In this document: piece after piece, positions 32,404 to 44,267 of the stretch
Layout: every line of letters starts with the position of its first letter
Numbering within the stretch: position 1 is the first letter of the stretch
Assembly (NCBI GenBank): GCA_027596195.1
Contig: JADGJG010000003.1
Coordinates: forward strand, 62,001 to 126,000
DNA from: Podochytrium sp. JEL0797
Taxonomy: Eukaryota > Chytridiomycota > Chytridiomycetes > Chytridiales > Chytriomycetaceae
Length of the DNA stretch: 64,000 bases
Reading direction: 5' to 3'
The notes under the pieces: generated by a model
Databases searched by the model: none
Told to the model about the DNA's origin: nothing
The model's input: the letters and a program-made list of their open reading frames with translations, nothing else
Program-made: the position numbers and the translations under genes

Positions 32404-33929
32404 ATGGACATTGCGATCCTCGTCTCTCTTGTCCTGGCGAATGGGGCAGCCGCGCAAGGCCCGCAGATCGACGTGACTTCCGCCTCCGCGGTCACCAAGG
32501 CCGCCACGGCCGCAATGCCCTTTCTCAAACAGTTCTACACTTCGCCACAACAGGATGGCAGTTGGGACCAGACCATTGTCCAGGTGACCCGTTGCCATTC
32601 AACCTGTTAAATACTGTAAACTAACGTGGTCTCTCGCGCAACAGTGGCACGAGTCTGCGATTTATTGGGACCAGTTCTACCATTACGCATCGTACTCGGG
32701 AGACTCGTCGTACAACTCGTTTGTGGATGGGCAGTTGCTTTTGGGCACGGTTGGAGGGGACTTTCTCGACGGGAATTCATCGATTCTTGGAATTTCGGGT
32801 GAGTTGCTTTTTGTTCTTGCATGGAGAAGATGGATTGGTTTCTCACTTTCTATTGTTTAGGTCGGTGGAATGATGATATTGGGTGGTGGGCTTTGGCGAG
32901 TGAGTCCCGTGCCCCCTTATTTTGCCCCTTTTGTGTTCAACTCGCTGAACACTCGTTTCAGCCACAACTGCCGCCGAACATTTTGGAGTTTCAGCCATCA
33001 TTGACCCTTCACAAGCGGGCAACAACAACCCAACTTACTTTGGCACCGCCAACATGACGTACCACGAAATGCTGGATCAATGGGACACGACGCAATGTGG
33101 TGGAGGGATTTATTGGTCGCGGAATCGACAGTCGACTGTGGTCAATCAGCTTTACTACAAATCCACCATCTCGAACGCGGAACACATGGACATGGGAGCC
33201 CGAATGTACGCTTTGACGGGAGACAAGAGTTATCTTACGTGGTTCAACACAATCTACGCGTGGCTCAAGAGCTCTGGAATCATTGCAGCGGATTACACCG
33301 TCTGGGATGGATTGGACACGCGCGGATGTGTCCTCAGCAAGGATCAATACTCGTACCATTCTGCGGAACTCATTTCAGCTATGGCCGTCATGTACAACGC
33401 GACGCAACAACAGAGTTACTTGACTGAGGCGCACGCCCATTTCGCACACGTGCAAAAGTTTTTCACGAATGCGCAGGGGGTGTTGTATGACCCGCAGTGT
33501 GTGGCGGCTGGGGCTTGTAAGTCTCCTACGGGGTTCTTGTGGGCTTTGTATAGAGCGTTGGGGACTTTGCATGGGGTTACGACGGATGCGGCAGTCAAGA
33601 CCGGGATTGAGACTGTGTTGAGGGCGAGTGCGACTGCGAATTTCAAGACGTGTCAGGTGAATTGGAATTGTGTGAATGTGTTGCCGGCTGGGACGCAGTA
33701 CACGTTGGCGAATGGGACGAATCCGAGGGCGCAGATTGAGACGGTGGCGTTGTTGAATGCGTTGGCGGTGGTGAATGGGGTGAGTGTGGAGAAGGGGGTT
33801 TCGCAGAGTGGAGCGGGTGTTGGGGCGAGTGCGACTGTGACGACCAAGAGTGGGGTGGGGAGGAGTCGCGTTGTGGGGTGGTTGGGTGGGGTTGTTGCTG
33901 TTGCTGTTGCTGGGTTGATGGTTATTTGA
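32404..33929 (+). CDS. GH76 family protein A, GPI-anchored
   Basis: Predicted 446 residues, exons 32404-32583, 32645-32798, 32861-32899 and 32962-33929. The third exon is only 39 bp and carries the catalytic pair in RWNDDIGWW. Signal peptide MDIAILVSLVLANGAAAQG. Conserved landmarks are QWHESAIYW, QCGGGIYWSRNRQ, STISNAEHMDMGARMYALTG, ACKSPTGFLWALYRAL and VLPAGTQYTLANGTNPRAQ. The C-terminus is a Ser/Thr linker then a hydrophobic tail (GWLGGVVAVAVAGLMVI), consistent with a GPI signal. By analogy with Dfg5/Dcw1 it may process mannan or GPI-protein glycans at the wall. It shares a subgroup with protein B. Confidence 0.88.
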
Positions 33930-34052
33930 GGGGCTCTCGATCATCTCTGATGCTGTTTCTCTCTCTCTGTTTATTATGTGGCATGTTTTCCTTAAATCCT
34001 TGATGTAATTGTTATTTTTTGTATTCTCTCCCCTGAGCTCTCCCACAACCCT

Positions 34053-34509
34053 TCATCCCTCTTCCTGCTTCGCCTCCGAAACGCGCTTCAACCCCTCCAA
34101 CCACTCCTGATGTCTCTTCTCCATAATCCCAGCAAACACACTCGCCACCGACGGCGAAACCCCCGTCTGTCCTTCCTCCGTTACCACCGTGACCCCCTTC
34201 CCCTCCCCCACGGGATCGTTCCGAACCATGCGATTCTCTTTTCTGGGATGAATTCTTGGACTTGGGCGTCTACGTGGACAAAGACGGTGTGGTGGAGAGG
34301 ATGGCGGGGGAGTCGCGGATTGCCATGTCGGAGTAGAAGGTGGGCCAGGCGTGCGGGTGGGTGAGGTGGTGCCAGATTGTGGAGGTTGGGGCGTGGATTG
34401 TGATTTCGTTGTAGGAGTAGTTGGAGGCTTGGGTGGGAGAGAATTTGGGGTTGGGCCAGGGGTAGAGGAGGGTTGTGTCTTGACGTTCTTGGACGGTGAT
34501 AAGCGGCAT
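34053..34509 (-). pseudogene. Decayed SRPBCC (polyketide cyclase/START-like) gene
   Basis: Three pieces of one fold occur in order but in different frames. The first runs from 34509: MPLITVQERQDTTLLYPW, then NEITIHAPTSTIWHHLTHPH and AWPTFYS, the classic SRPBCC opening. The second has FVHVDAQVQEFIPEKRIAWF. The third has VTVVTEEGQTGVSPSVASVF and RHQEWLEGLKRV to the stop at 34053. Each switch loses sequence; the strand expected between the second and third pieces is missing. No GT-AG intron repairs both shifts. It is most simply a recent pseudogene between two GH76 genes. Confidence 0.65.
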
Positions 34510-35162
34510 CTTATAGTGTGTGGATCGGATCTCCTCAATTACAAACAAAACGCGATATGAATTCAATTCATGGTCCTTCAGATCACCTTTGAATATACAT
34601 AACACGCAAGAATACAAGGATCATTGGATAATAATTAGCATCAAACCATAACGCTTGAAACAACCGAGGACAGTGTTGGAATATCCAATAAAAGAAGTCA
34701 GGATTCTACGGGATTCCTGTTCCAACAGAAAACGCTTCTTCCAGATTTTGCCAAACATCAGCTGCTGGTGTGGTGCCGTTTGCAACAGCAGGACTTTTTG
34801 GAATTTTGGGGGGAAAGGATTAGTTCGATTTCCACGCTTTTAAGAAGAAATGTCTTCAAAGATGAGCTTAATTATGAAGGAATTCCTGCTTTGTCCGTGC
34901 GTTGTTGGGCGCGCTTGCACGAAAATTCCCTAAAAAATCCCTCACTCTCTGTTTCAGCAATTGATCTAAAAGTGATTAGCGAATTCGGCCGAGTTGGACT
35001 GGGCATTACGTTGTCGCTGGGCATGAGTCAGTGGTGGCGGCTGTGCCAATCAGGTGATGAACTTGGCTCGACGAAAAGTCAAATTTTGAAAAAGGTTCAA
35101 ACGCTGCCAAATACAAAAGCCGGCAATGATACGTCACAGATATCTCCCAAAAAAAGAGCAAC
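34510..35162. other. Intergenic region upstream of GH76 B
   Basis: About 650 bp. A 135-codon open frame (34768-35175) has no family features, overlaps the GH76 B start and is probably chance. No RNA gene or repeat seen. Confidence 0.4.
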
Positions 35163-36552
35163 ATGCACCTCATGAACATCCTTCCCCTCATCTTGGCAAG
35201 CGCCGCTGCTGCCCAAGGACCCCAAATCACCCTCACCTCCGAAGACGCTGTCGTCTCGGCCGCAACGGATGCCATGCCATTCATGAAAGAGTTCTACACC
35301 TCACCCGCCATGGACGGAGCGTGGGACGAAACGATTGTGCAGTGGCATGAGAGTGCGCTCTACTGGAACATGTTTTTCGATTACATTGGATACTCGAAGA
35401 ACAACGAGTACAACGATTGGATCAGTGGGCAGTGGTTGTTGGCGACTGTGGGCGGTGACTTCTTGGATGGCAATAGCACGATTCTGGGACTTGCTGGTGA
35501 GTTTGTCATGTGGGATTGTAATATCAAGCCCGTTATTGATCGATTAGAATTTTTTTCATCATACAGGCCGTTGGAACGACGATATTGGATGGTGGGCGCT
35601 TGCTAGTATGACTGCCGCTGAACTCTGGGGTCGCTCAGCCATCGTGGCGCCAAACAACCCCGGCCACAACAACCCCACCTACTTCAGCGTCACCAACATG
35701 ACATACTACGAAATGCTCGACCAATGGACCGATTCGTGCGGTGGAGGCATCTACTGGTCTCGCAACCGAAACTCCAACATTGCGAACCAGAAGTACTACA
35801 AGTCTAGCATCACGAATGCGGAGCACATGGAGTTGAGTGCGCGGTTGTTTGCCATGACGCAGGATTCTGTGTATTTGACTTGGTTCAATGAGGTGAATGA
35901 TTGGATGAAGTCGTCGGGGATTATTACGGCCGATTACACTGTTTGGGACGGGTTGGACACTCAAGAGGGATGTCACCTCAGTCAGTTGCAGTACTCGTAT
36001 GCGTCTTCGGAGCTCGTGTCGGCCTTGGCCATCATGTACAACACGACTCAAAACGCGGTCTACCTCACGGAAGCTCATGGCCACTTTGCTCGCATCCAAT
36101 CTTACTTTACCAATTCGGCTGGTATCTTGTACGACCCGGGTTGCGAGGCGAAGGGGTCTTGCAAGTCTCCCACTGGATTCTTGTGGCCCGTGTACCGCTC
36201 CCTCTCGGTTCTCCATGGAATCACGCCGAATGCGACCGTCAAGAAGGATGTGGAGACGCTGTTGACCACGAGTGCGGCGTTTTACTTCAAATCGTGCCAA
36301 AACAACTGGGACTGCATTGACGTGTTGCCCGCAGGGACCCAATACACCATGGCGAACGGGACCAACCCGCGTCAGCAGTTTGAGATTGTGTCTCTGTTGA
36401 ACGCGTTGGCGGTCGTGAATGGTGCGACGGTGGACAAGGATGTGACTCCCGGTACGGGTGTTGCGACTGCGACTGCCACGACTAAAAGTGGCGCGACGCG
36501 TGTGATGATGTGGGGAGGTGTTGTGGCTGCGTTGTTTGTTTTGTTTTTCTGA
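35163..36552 (+). CDS. GH76 family protein B, GPI-anchored
   Basis: Predicted 439 residues, exons 35163-35496 and 35567-36552. Signal peptide MHLMNILPLILASAAAAQG. Close paralogue of protein A: QWHESALYW, GGDFLDGNSTILGLAG, then the intron, then RWNDDIGWWALASMTAAELW. Further landmarks: SCGGGIYWSRNRNSN, SCKSPTGFLWPVYRSL, NWDCIDVLPAGTQYTMANGT. The hydrophobic end (MMWGGVVAALFVLFF) suggests GPI attachment. It lacks two of the introns of A (after QWHE and after WWALA), so it shows intron loss, or A shows gain. Fixed Cys residues around GCHLSQLQYSY and GCEAKGSC may form disulfides. Confidence 0.88.
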
Positions 36553-36656
36553 TTTTGGTCTGAGGGAGGCCATTAGAATTCTGTCATGTAATAAACTATT
36601 CAGCATTGATTTTTCGAATTATTAACCTTGTAAATATTTGTCACATTTTCTCCCGA

Positions 36657-38409
36657 ATGCGCCCCACCCAGTCATCCCCCTTATTGAGTCACACCCAACG
36701 GAATGGCCACACCACCAGCCACACATCCTTTCCCACCAACCGCTTTGCCATCGCCGCCCGCCACGTCCAGGCAGCCATCCGCATACAAAAAAACCACCGC
36801 CATCTGGCTGACATCAAGATGAGCGAGAAGACCAATCGACCTGCCGGAATCAACCTCGCTTACCCCCCAGACTATCTCAGCCATATGGATCCTTCGGATT
36901 CCTCCGCTATTACTGTTGTGGACTATTGCGACACTGCGATCGAAGCAACCGTTCTTTCCAACGAAACTCTCCCTGCCTTTCTCAAACAGCCACGCAAGGA
37001 ATGGTCCAAGGTGCGATGGATCAACATGCAGCACTTGTCGCTTTCGGCCATGACCACCCTGAGTCTCCACTTCCGTCTGCACCCGCTGACCATCGAGGAT
37101 GTGTTCCATCTGCCCCAGAGAATCAAGGCCGATTTTCTCGAGAACCATCTGTATGTGTCCATGCTGTTGCCGCTGATCAAGATGCCCTCAGGATTCGCGA
37201 ATTGTGGAATCGTGAAGGAATACGATGTGGAGGGATTGCCCGTGTTATTTGAGGGTCACCAGGCCAAGATGAAGGGCGTGCGAATGCCAACGGCTGAGTT
37301 GGAGCAGCTCGTGCGTCCAGATGTCTATCTCGAAGAGTGTTCCTTCTTTTTACTCGAGAATGGTGCGTTTCTGTCGCGTGTTTGATTGCGAGTTTCCTGA
37401 TATTCCTGGATCGCGAAATCCAGGCGTCATTCTCTCCATCTTTCAAAACTCGGGCCGTCAAATCACCGACCGCCTGCTCGAAACCCTTTATGGTGCGCAA
37501 CCGCCTTCACCCTCTGGGACACCATCCATTTCTGCTGGAACCAAACGGGTCGAAACTCCACTTCCCGAGTTTCTCAACGCGCTCAAACGCTCGGCCGACA
37601 ACTCCCGTCTCACGACCCTCCGTAAATCCAACGACCGCAGTTTCCTGCTCCATTCTCTCATGGACGGCGTCGTGGACCACTATTTTGTGCTTTCCGAGTT
37701 TTATGAACGCCAGATTGGGGCAATTCAGGATGCCGTGCTGGATCGGCCGAAAGCGAGTTATACCAAGACGTTGCATTTGATTTTGAAGGAAGTGAGTATG
37801 ATTCGGCGCAGGTTGCAACCTACCGAGAAGCTGCTGATTACGTTGAAGGATGATCAATATGAAGGTGAGTGGAATGGGGCACAAAGCCAGGCAGAATTGC
37901 TGGGTCTTCGATTCTCATCCGTTTTTTTCTTCTTACAGACCATTTGGCAAAATCGTGCGCAAATCTTGCTGCATCAAGCAAATCTGATCCCGAACGGATG
38001 ATTTCGAAACTCACCAAGACGTATTTTGCTGACGTGTTGGATCACTGCTGGACGGTTTTGGAAGAGCTGTCAGCGATAGAGCAAACGGCTTCGCAATTGA
38101 TTGATTTGGTTTGTTCATTATCCAAGTTTGTGAGGCCACTGTCACTGACGCGTTCATTCACCAATTCAAAAAACACAGACATTCAACATGATATCACACC
38201 AAACCAACGAAAACATGAAAATCCTGAACGTGATCTCGTTTGTGTTTCTCCCCATCACGTTTCTGGCGGGCGTGTATGGCATGAACTTTATTGATTTCCC
38301 CGAGTTGCAATACGGGCTTGGGGTGTTGTATTTCTGGATCTTGGCTTCGTTGCTGATTGTTGCGAGTTTGGGGTTGTCGTATCGGATGGGGTTGTTGGGG
38401 TCTTCGTGA
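36657..38409 (+). CDS. CorA-family Mg2+ transporter
   Basis: Predicted 515 residues, exons 36657-37362, 37424-37864, 37939-38108 and 38179-38409, summing exactly in frame. Divalent-cation channel of the CorA/Alr/Mrs2 superfamily. LHFRLHPLTIEDVFHLPQR is the typical CorA N-terminal element. A long helical stalk follows (FYERQIGAIQDAVLDRPKAS, SMIRRRLQPTEKLL). The last exon encodes ENMKILNVISFVFLPITFLA, the signature YGMNF (Gly-Met-Asn pore motif) at the end of the first membrane helix, then a second helix (VLYFWILASLLIVASLGLS). The basic N-terminal 80 residues could be a cytosolic extension. Plasma-membrane or vacuolar location is undecided. Confidence 0.9.
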
Positions 38410-38807
38410 CTGTTTTTTGTGTAGACGGCTTTAAAATTCGATGTACCCATGTTATTTCTCTCTTTTTCTTGACTTCAAACGGGGAGTGGAGTGTGGGGAA
38501 TGCAACCCACAATGTCGGTCACATAGTGTTCGCCTTATACATATACATGTATAGTAATTATACGTATATTAATGCGTATAATTTTGATACCAAAAACTAG
38601 TATATATGTATACTTCCGTTTAAGATGTAATTATTTTAATTAAAGTAGGACTAGGGGAGTGGTCAACGTGAAAAGCGAAGGTCCTCTTAGAAAGGTGGAT
38701 GTTGGGTGCGGGTGCACTTTTTTCTTTCTTTCGGAAGCGAATACAAAGGGGTAAGGGAAACAATGAATTTTGCAAAAAATTTGCACAATCGAATCACGTC
38801 TCCGTCG

Positions 38808-39799
38808 ATGGCCACCCCTGTTCAACAATCCGCACTCGACTTTGAATTTGCTATGACCTCTTTCGCCGTTTTCAACCTGTGCGCATTACTCGCGATTCAA
38901 TTCTTTGAGGTGCGGCAACATGGGTGGAAGGAACTTGTAAAACCATGGAATCTGCTCCTTCTGGCGCGTACGTTACTGATGACACGAATCCTCGGAATTT
39001 CCTCTGCTCAACCCAAAAAATAGTTTTTAGCGATTTGGTGGCATTTTTTTCAATCTACATGTTGTTGGAACTATCGCTCCTCACACCAACCGGGAGTTAC
39101 AGCAACATTTTGAACTTTGTGCTGGCCTGCCTTATAGGAATTCTTGAAGCATCCTACATTTTTGTTTCCTACATCCGTTCCAAAGGGATTTTGAAACGGG
39201 AATTGTCTGCTCTGATGTTCAAGGTCATCACAAGCACAGTGAAATGGAGCCCAACTTTATTCATCCTACAAACCATTCCCCATCTGGTCGCCGCCATTAA
39301 GCCACTATATAGGAATGCAGCTCTTAAAATTCACTATATGTTCCTCATTATTACCGGCCTCACTGTGATTTTCTGTGATATTGTCTTTTTAGTCTCGTAT
39401 ATTCGCAATTTACGCCGAGCAGATTTGACGGAGAACAAGAAATTTCGCATTGTCGCCCACTATGGAATCGCAGCGTCCACAACTGTAATCTGCTCACTGT
39501 CTCTTTATGTGGCTTCAGCTGCGTTTACCGGAGATTTATTTCAACTAGTTTTGGGGCTATCTACTGGTGGCATCAACTTTTGCGCTCTGACGCTCCTTCT
39601 TATGAAGTACGCGCTGTTTCGCATCAATAACTCAAGAGAATCGGATTCTGAACAGCAGCTCAAAAATGCCGTGAGAGATTCGGAAGCAGCTCAAACGGGA
39701 GGTTCGAACGCCGAAAATTCGAGATCCCACAGGTCGACGCTTTTTTCGATTGGGCATCGAGTGAGTCCTTCAGCTGTTACATCACCCAACAGAAAATAG
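38808..39799 (+). CDS. Seven-transmembrane protein, tandem family member 1
   Basis: Predicted 311 residues, exons 38808-38967 and 39024-39799. About seven hydrophobic helices: FAVFNLCALLAIQFF, DLVAFFSIYMLLELSLL, NILNFVLACLIGILEASYIF, FILQTIPHLVAAI, MFLIITGLTVIFCDIVFLVS, TTVICSLSLYVASAAF and LSTGGINFCALTLLLMKYAL. The C-terminal tail is Ser-rich (SRSHRSTLFSIGHR). I do not recognise the family; the topology is receptor-like. The start is chosen because MATPVQQSALDFEF aligns with the two downstream copies; an upstream in-frame ATG (38763) exists. The intron position and phase match the other copies. Confidence 0.75.
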
Positions 39800-40075
39800 C
39801 GCACGCATTCGCCAACATATCTCGTCTCGTTATCTTACTTTTTTCCTTCTTCCATACCTATTAAAAACTTCTCTATTTACTGTCCAAGAGAAATGGAGGA
39901 GCTTCAAGCGCAAAGCTCCAATAGATCCACAATACTTGTCGAGAGGGTGATCAGAAAAGCGTTTCGAGTGTGTTGGGTGCCGGCAACCTTTTCGCTTCGA
40001 GTATATTGGCAGTTTGCGGCAAGCAAAAGGAATAGGAGGAAACAAAGAGATTTGCGAAAATTTGCACTGAATCCG

Positions 40076-41055
40076 ATGGACACCCCCGTTCAACAATCCG
40101 CACTGGACTTTGAATATGCTATGACTGCCTTCGCACTCCTCAACCTGTGCGCTTTACTCGCGATTCAATTCTGTGAGGCGCGGCAACACGGGTGGAAAGA
40201 GGTTGCAAAACCATTGAACCTTCTACTGCTCGCGCGTAAGTTACTCAGAGGATCCTTAAAGTTTCCAACACTCCGCCCAAAAAACTAGTTTGTACCGATC
40301 TCGTGGTATTTTATCCGATATATGCGTTGTGGGAACTCGCACCAGCCGGGAGTTCGAGTAACTTTCTGAACTTTGCGCTGGCCTGCCTTATAGGGTTTCT
40401 TGAAGCATCCTACATATTTGTTTCCTATATCCGCTCCAAAGGGATTTTGAAACGGGAATTGTCGGCTGGGATGTTCAAGGTTATCACAAACACAGTGAAA
40501 TGGAGTCCCATTTTATTCGTCCTACAAACCATTCCGTATCTGGTCGTCATCATCAAGCCGCTATATACGGAGTTGGCACGTCGAATTCACCATGTGTTCC
40601 TCACTATTACTGGCCTCACTGTGATTTTCTGCGATATCGTCTTTTTAGTCGCGTTCATTCGCCATTTACGCCGAGCAGATTTGCTGGAGAACAAGAGATT
40701 TCGAATTATCTCCCAATATGGAATCGCATCGTCCACAATTGTAATCTGCTCATTGTCTCTTTACGCGGCTTCGGCTGCGTTAACCAATGATTTGATTCAA
40801 CTGATGGTGGGAGTCGCTACGGGAGGCATCAACTTTTGCGTTCTCGCGCTTGTGATAATGAAGTTTATGCTGTTTCGCATCAAGAACTCGGGAGAAGCGG
40901 ATTCGGAACAGCAGATCAAGAACGCCGTGAGAGATTCGCAAGCAGCTCAAGTGGGAGACTCGACTGCCGAAAATTCGAAATCCCACAGATCGACGCTCAT
41001 TTCGATTGGGCTTCGAAGGAGTCCTTCAGCTGCCACATCGCCCAACAGAAAGTAG
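40076..41055 (+). CDS. Seven-transmembrane protein, tandem family member 2
   Basis: Predicted 308 residues, exons 40076-40235 and 40289-41055. It is highly similar to member 1 throughout: MDTPVQQSALDFEYAMTAF, GWKEVAKPLNLLLLAL, EASYIFVSYIRSKGILKREL, ITGLTVIFCDIVFLVAF, TGGINFCVLALVIMKFMLF and a tail SKSHRSTLISIGLRRSPSAA. The intron sits at the same codon and phase. The loop SYIRSKGILKRE between helices 3 and 4 is almost invariant across copies and may be a partner-binding loop. The 276-bp spacer from member 1 has no gene. Confidence 0.75.
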
Positions 41056-41722
41056 CGCGCGAAATCGTCAACGTCCCTGGACTCGTCGTTTTGCTTTTTT
41101 TTCATTCTTCGATCTTAATATTACAGACATCTCTATTAATTGTCAACTTTAAACGGAGGAGCTTAAAGAAAAAAGATCTCTTTAGCTTGAACCCCCATAT
41201 TAACAATCACCCCCATCCACACCCGCCTCCTTCAACCTAAGCGCATTTCGTACCACACAATTTCTAGTACAATTCGTGAAAACAACTCTTCCTTCGCCGA
41301 TCATCATCCCATGACTTCTTTGGACGCTTGAGTTCACCTGCGTTTTTTTCAAGGGCAGCAGACTCGAAATAGCAGAAAAAATGCCGAGAAAGATTCGGGA
41401 GGAGATGAATCGGCAGGCCCGAATGCATTCCATATACCGTAGATTAATGGGATTTCGATTGACATTCGAAATTGTTTTCAGCCGCGTCGACGCATCGAGA
41501 GTGATCCCACTGGGTACGCAGTTTGCGGATCAAGGAAAATGGTAGATTTGGAAAAAGCGCGTCGGGTGGGATTATGGCGTTCGCGCAAGTTATTCCGGGA
41601 TCCGCAGAGACCTGTGTTGTCCAATACTATCGTATTCGCGCGGCCGAGATCTTCCACCAGAGATTTGCAAAAAAATCGTACAATCAAATCAAATCTGCTC
41701 AAGTCTCCTCAGATCTGCAGCA
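41056..41722. other. Spacer between 7TM family members 2 and 3
   Basis: About 670 bp. It includes a stretch similar to the 5' flanks of the other copies (GATTTGCAAAAAAAT just before the next start). No extra gene seen. Confidence 0.4.
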
Positions 41723-42710
41723 ATGACCACTCCCGTTCAGCAAGCCGCACTAGATATTGGATTCGCTATGATCGCTTTCGCTGTTTTCAACCTGTGTGCT
41801 TTGCTCGCGATTCAATTCTTTGAGGCGCGGAAACAGGGGTGGAAGGAGCTTGCAAAGCCATTGAACTTGCTCCTTCTTGCGTGTAAGATAATCAAATGCA
41901 ATGATCTCGATGTTTACAACGCTCCATTTAAAAATAGTTTGTTCCGATCTGGTCGCATTTTATTCGATGGTTGTGGTGGCTGAAATATCGCTCTTCAAAA
42001 ACGGGCACTGCAGCAAACTTTTAAACGTTGCGCTGGTCTGCCTTACGGGGATTTTTGAAGCATCCTACACATATGTTTCCTACCTCCGTTCCAAGGGGAT
42101 TTTGAAAAGGGAAATGTCTGAAGGGATGTTCAAAGTTGTGACAAACACAGTGAAATGGGGCCCTGTTGTATTCTTTGCCCCGGTTATTCCCTATCTGGTC
42201 GTACTCGTCAAGCCTCAATATTCCGAAGTAATATTCCCAGTGAAATATTCGCTCCTGATTAGTAGCGGCCTCACTGTGATTTTCTGCGATACCGTCTTTT
42301 TAGCCTCCTACATTCGCCATTTATTTCGAGCAGAATTGACGGAGATCAAGCAATTTCGGATTATCGCCCAATATGGAATCTCATCATCCATAATTGTGTT
42401 ATCCACATTGTCTCTTTACGCGGCTTCGGTTGCTTTTACGGGAGATTTGTTTCAGCTTGTTTTGGGAATGTCTACTGGCGGCTTCAACTTTTGCGTTCTC
42501 GCGCTTCTGCTTATGAAGTTTGCGCTCTTTCGTGTCAAGAGCGCGGGACAAATGGATTCTGAACAGCAGATCAAGAAAGCCGTGAAGGATTCGGAAGCAG
42601 CTCAAGCGGGAAGCTCGAAAGTCGGAAATTCGAGGCCTCACAGATTGATGCTCGTTTCGATTGGGCTTCAAAAGAGTTCTTTGGCTGTCACGTTGCCCAG
42701 CAGAAAGTAA
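41723..42710 (+). CDS. Seven-transmembrane protein, tandem family member 3
   Basis: Predicted 310 residues, exons 41723-41882 and 41938-42710. It is the most diverged of the three: MTTPVQQAALDIGFAMIAF, KPLNLLLLAFCSDLVAFYS, EASYTYVSYLRSKGILKREM, SGLTVIFCDTVFLASY, TGGFNFCVLALLLMKFALF. The tail keeps DSEQQIKKAVKDSEAAQAG and ends LPSRK. Conserved Cys in TVIFCDxVF and FNFC lie inside helices. Same intron phase as members 1 and 2. Probable plasma-membrane sensor, but ligand and coupling are unknown. Confidence 0.75.
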
Positions 42711-43425
42711 CGTGCGAATTTCATCAACATTTCTAAGGCCATGCACATGACCTTTTTTTATTCTTTTCTCCACTCTTCCCTTGTCAACGAAAAATCGAAA
42801 CAAAAGGCATCTTTCCTTCTTCCCACCATGCATTTCTAATACGATAATTTTCATCCCCATTCGTGCAAAAAGAACACAACCTTTCGCCCTGATTTCTTTT
42901 GCGAAACTTGCACGAGTTCGCCTGGTTCTTCCGCTGCCTCCCAACTCCCAAGGTCTTCCATTTTGGTACCAACGACGTCCACGCAGTCGGGAGCTGTTTC
43001 CAATCAGGCTGCCACTCTCATAATAATTAATTATGTTCTTACTATTATGTTTTAAATTAATTGTTCTAAATCATTGACAAGTGGCCGTGAATTGTGTTTT
43101 CGAGGATCCTTTTGGCATCTGTGCCAACACTGTCCAAGTTGGCGTGTCGCGCGAATTGAGCGGCATGGATGAAGGATTCTGAGCGCGGGTCGAGAGTGCC
43201 GGGTGGTTTCGGTCAAGAAGAGGGCGGGATACCCGCGACTCGAAGAAGAACAACTTTTCAAATGATTCATCTCCAATGGACGCGTTTCCGCGAATTGCCC
43301 CGTGCGCGTGACCCACCCCCCCCTCTTTATTATCAAGGCTCCACGCATTCAAAATATTACGCAAAATATTGATCGATTTTCGAAAACGTCAAGCAAAACA
43401 AAAAGATTGAACAAAAAAGCACGGC
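42711..43425. other. AT-rich intergenic region, no gene seen
   Basis: About 715 bp between 7TM member 3 and the zinc-knuckle gene, with a strongly AT-rich patch around 43018-43075. Open frames here are short and featureless. Confidence 0.45.
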
Positions 43426-43946
43426 ATGTCAGCGCCCATCACTTCGCTCACGCAGATCCGACGGTTCAACAGTGGCGGACAAACTGCGCAGCCCAACAAG
43501 AGCACCGTGCGGTGCCAAAAGTGTCTGTTGCACGGGCATTACTCGTACGAGTGTACGGGCGATAAGGCGTTTGCGACCCGACCTTCGCGGTCGCAGCTTC
43601 TCAAGAAGAGTCTGTTGAAGAAGGCGAAGGGGGTGGAGGAGGAGGAGGAGGCTGAGGAGAAGGAGGACAGGTGTGTGTTTGGGGCAGTGGTTTGTTTGCT
43701 GATTCGATTCGCAGGGTTGGTCTCGCGAACCGCATTCTCGACAAGAAGAACAAGGACCGAAAGAGGGCAAAGAAGAAGGTGGTCGAGTCGAGCAGCGATT
43801 CGTCAAGTTCTGATTCCGATTCGGATTCAGACACAAGTTCGTCGTCGGGCAGTGACAGTGACAGCAGTTCGAGTAGTAGTTCGAGTAGTAGTAGCAGTGA
43901 ATCGGATCGCGAAGAGAGGAAGCGGAAGAGGAAGAATCGAAAATAA
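43426..43946 (+). CDS. ZCCHC10-like zinc-knuckle protein
   Basis: Predicted 158 residues, exons 43426-43670 and 43715-43946. One CCHC knuckle, VRCQKCLLHGHYSYECTGDK (Cys-x2-Cys-x4-His-x4-Cys), followed by FATRPSRSQLLKK, the extended signature of the ZCCHC10 family. An acidic patch (EEEEEAEEKED) precedes the intron. The end is a long Ser/Asp-rich tract (SSSDSDSDSDTSSSSGSDSD) and a basic KRKRKNRK tail, likely nuclear. RNA binding is expected for the knuckle; the exact role is poorly known in any organism. It may share an upstream region with nothing else, since eL6 lies 320 bp downstream on the same strand. Confidence 0.85.
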
Positions 43947-44267
43947 ACTGCGCGTATTCCCCGCGTACCCTGCGCATACACCAGGAAGCGATTTTCGTGA
44001 CTTGGTTTTTTTTCCTCCTCACAGCCTATATTCCAAGGTGCGCATGCCCTTCCACCACCCATCCCCACCACCACGGCCATCGCAGCAGCGCATCGAGACG
44101 GGATCGTGCGTTCCATTCCGTATACGGATGCATTGGATGGATCTACGTACTGATGCGATGTTGGACACGACGAGATGCCATGACCACCTCGAACCTGCCT
44201 CCTCACGAAACACCCTGCACCGATCACCCCCAACTCCTCACCAACCACTCACTAACTATTGAATCAG
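43947..44267 (+). promoter_or_regulatory. Promoter and probable 5' UTR of eL6
   Basis: Pyrimidine-rich sequence (for example CCCTTCCACCACCCATCCCC) ending in a good branch/acceptor pair, ACTAACTATTGAATCAG, directly before the eL6 ATG. A 5'-UTR intron is likely, with the donor possibly GTGCGC near 44038. Start-proximal introns are common in fungal ribosomal-protein genes. Confidence 0.5.

Noticed and set aside
35635..36606. 323-codon minus-strand frame opposite GH76 B
   Set aside because: GH76 B is unmistakable on the plus strand; the antisense frame has no homology features.
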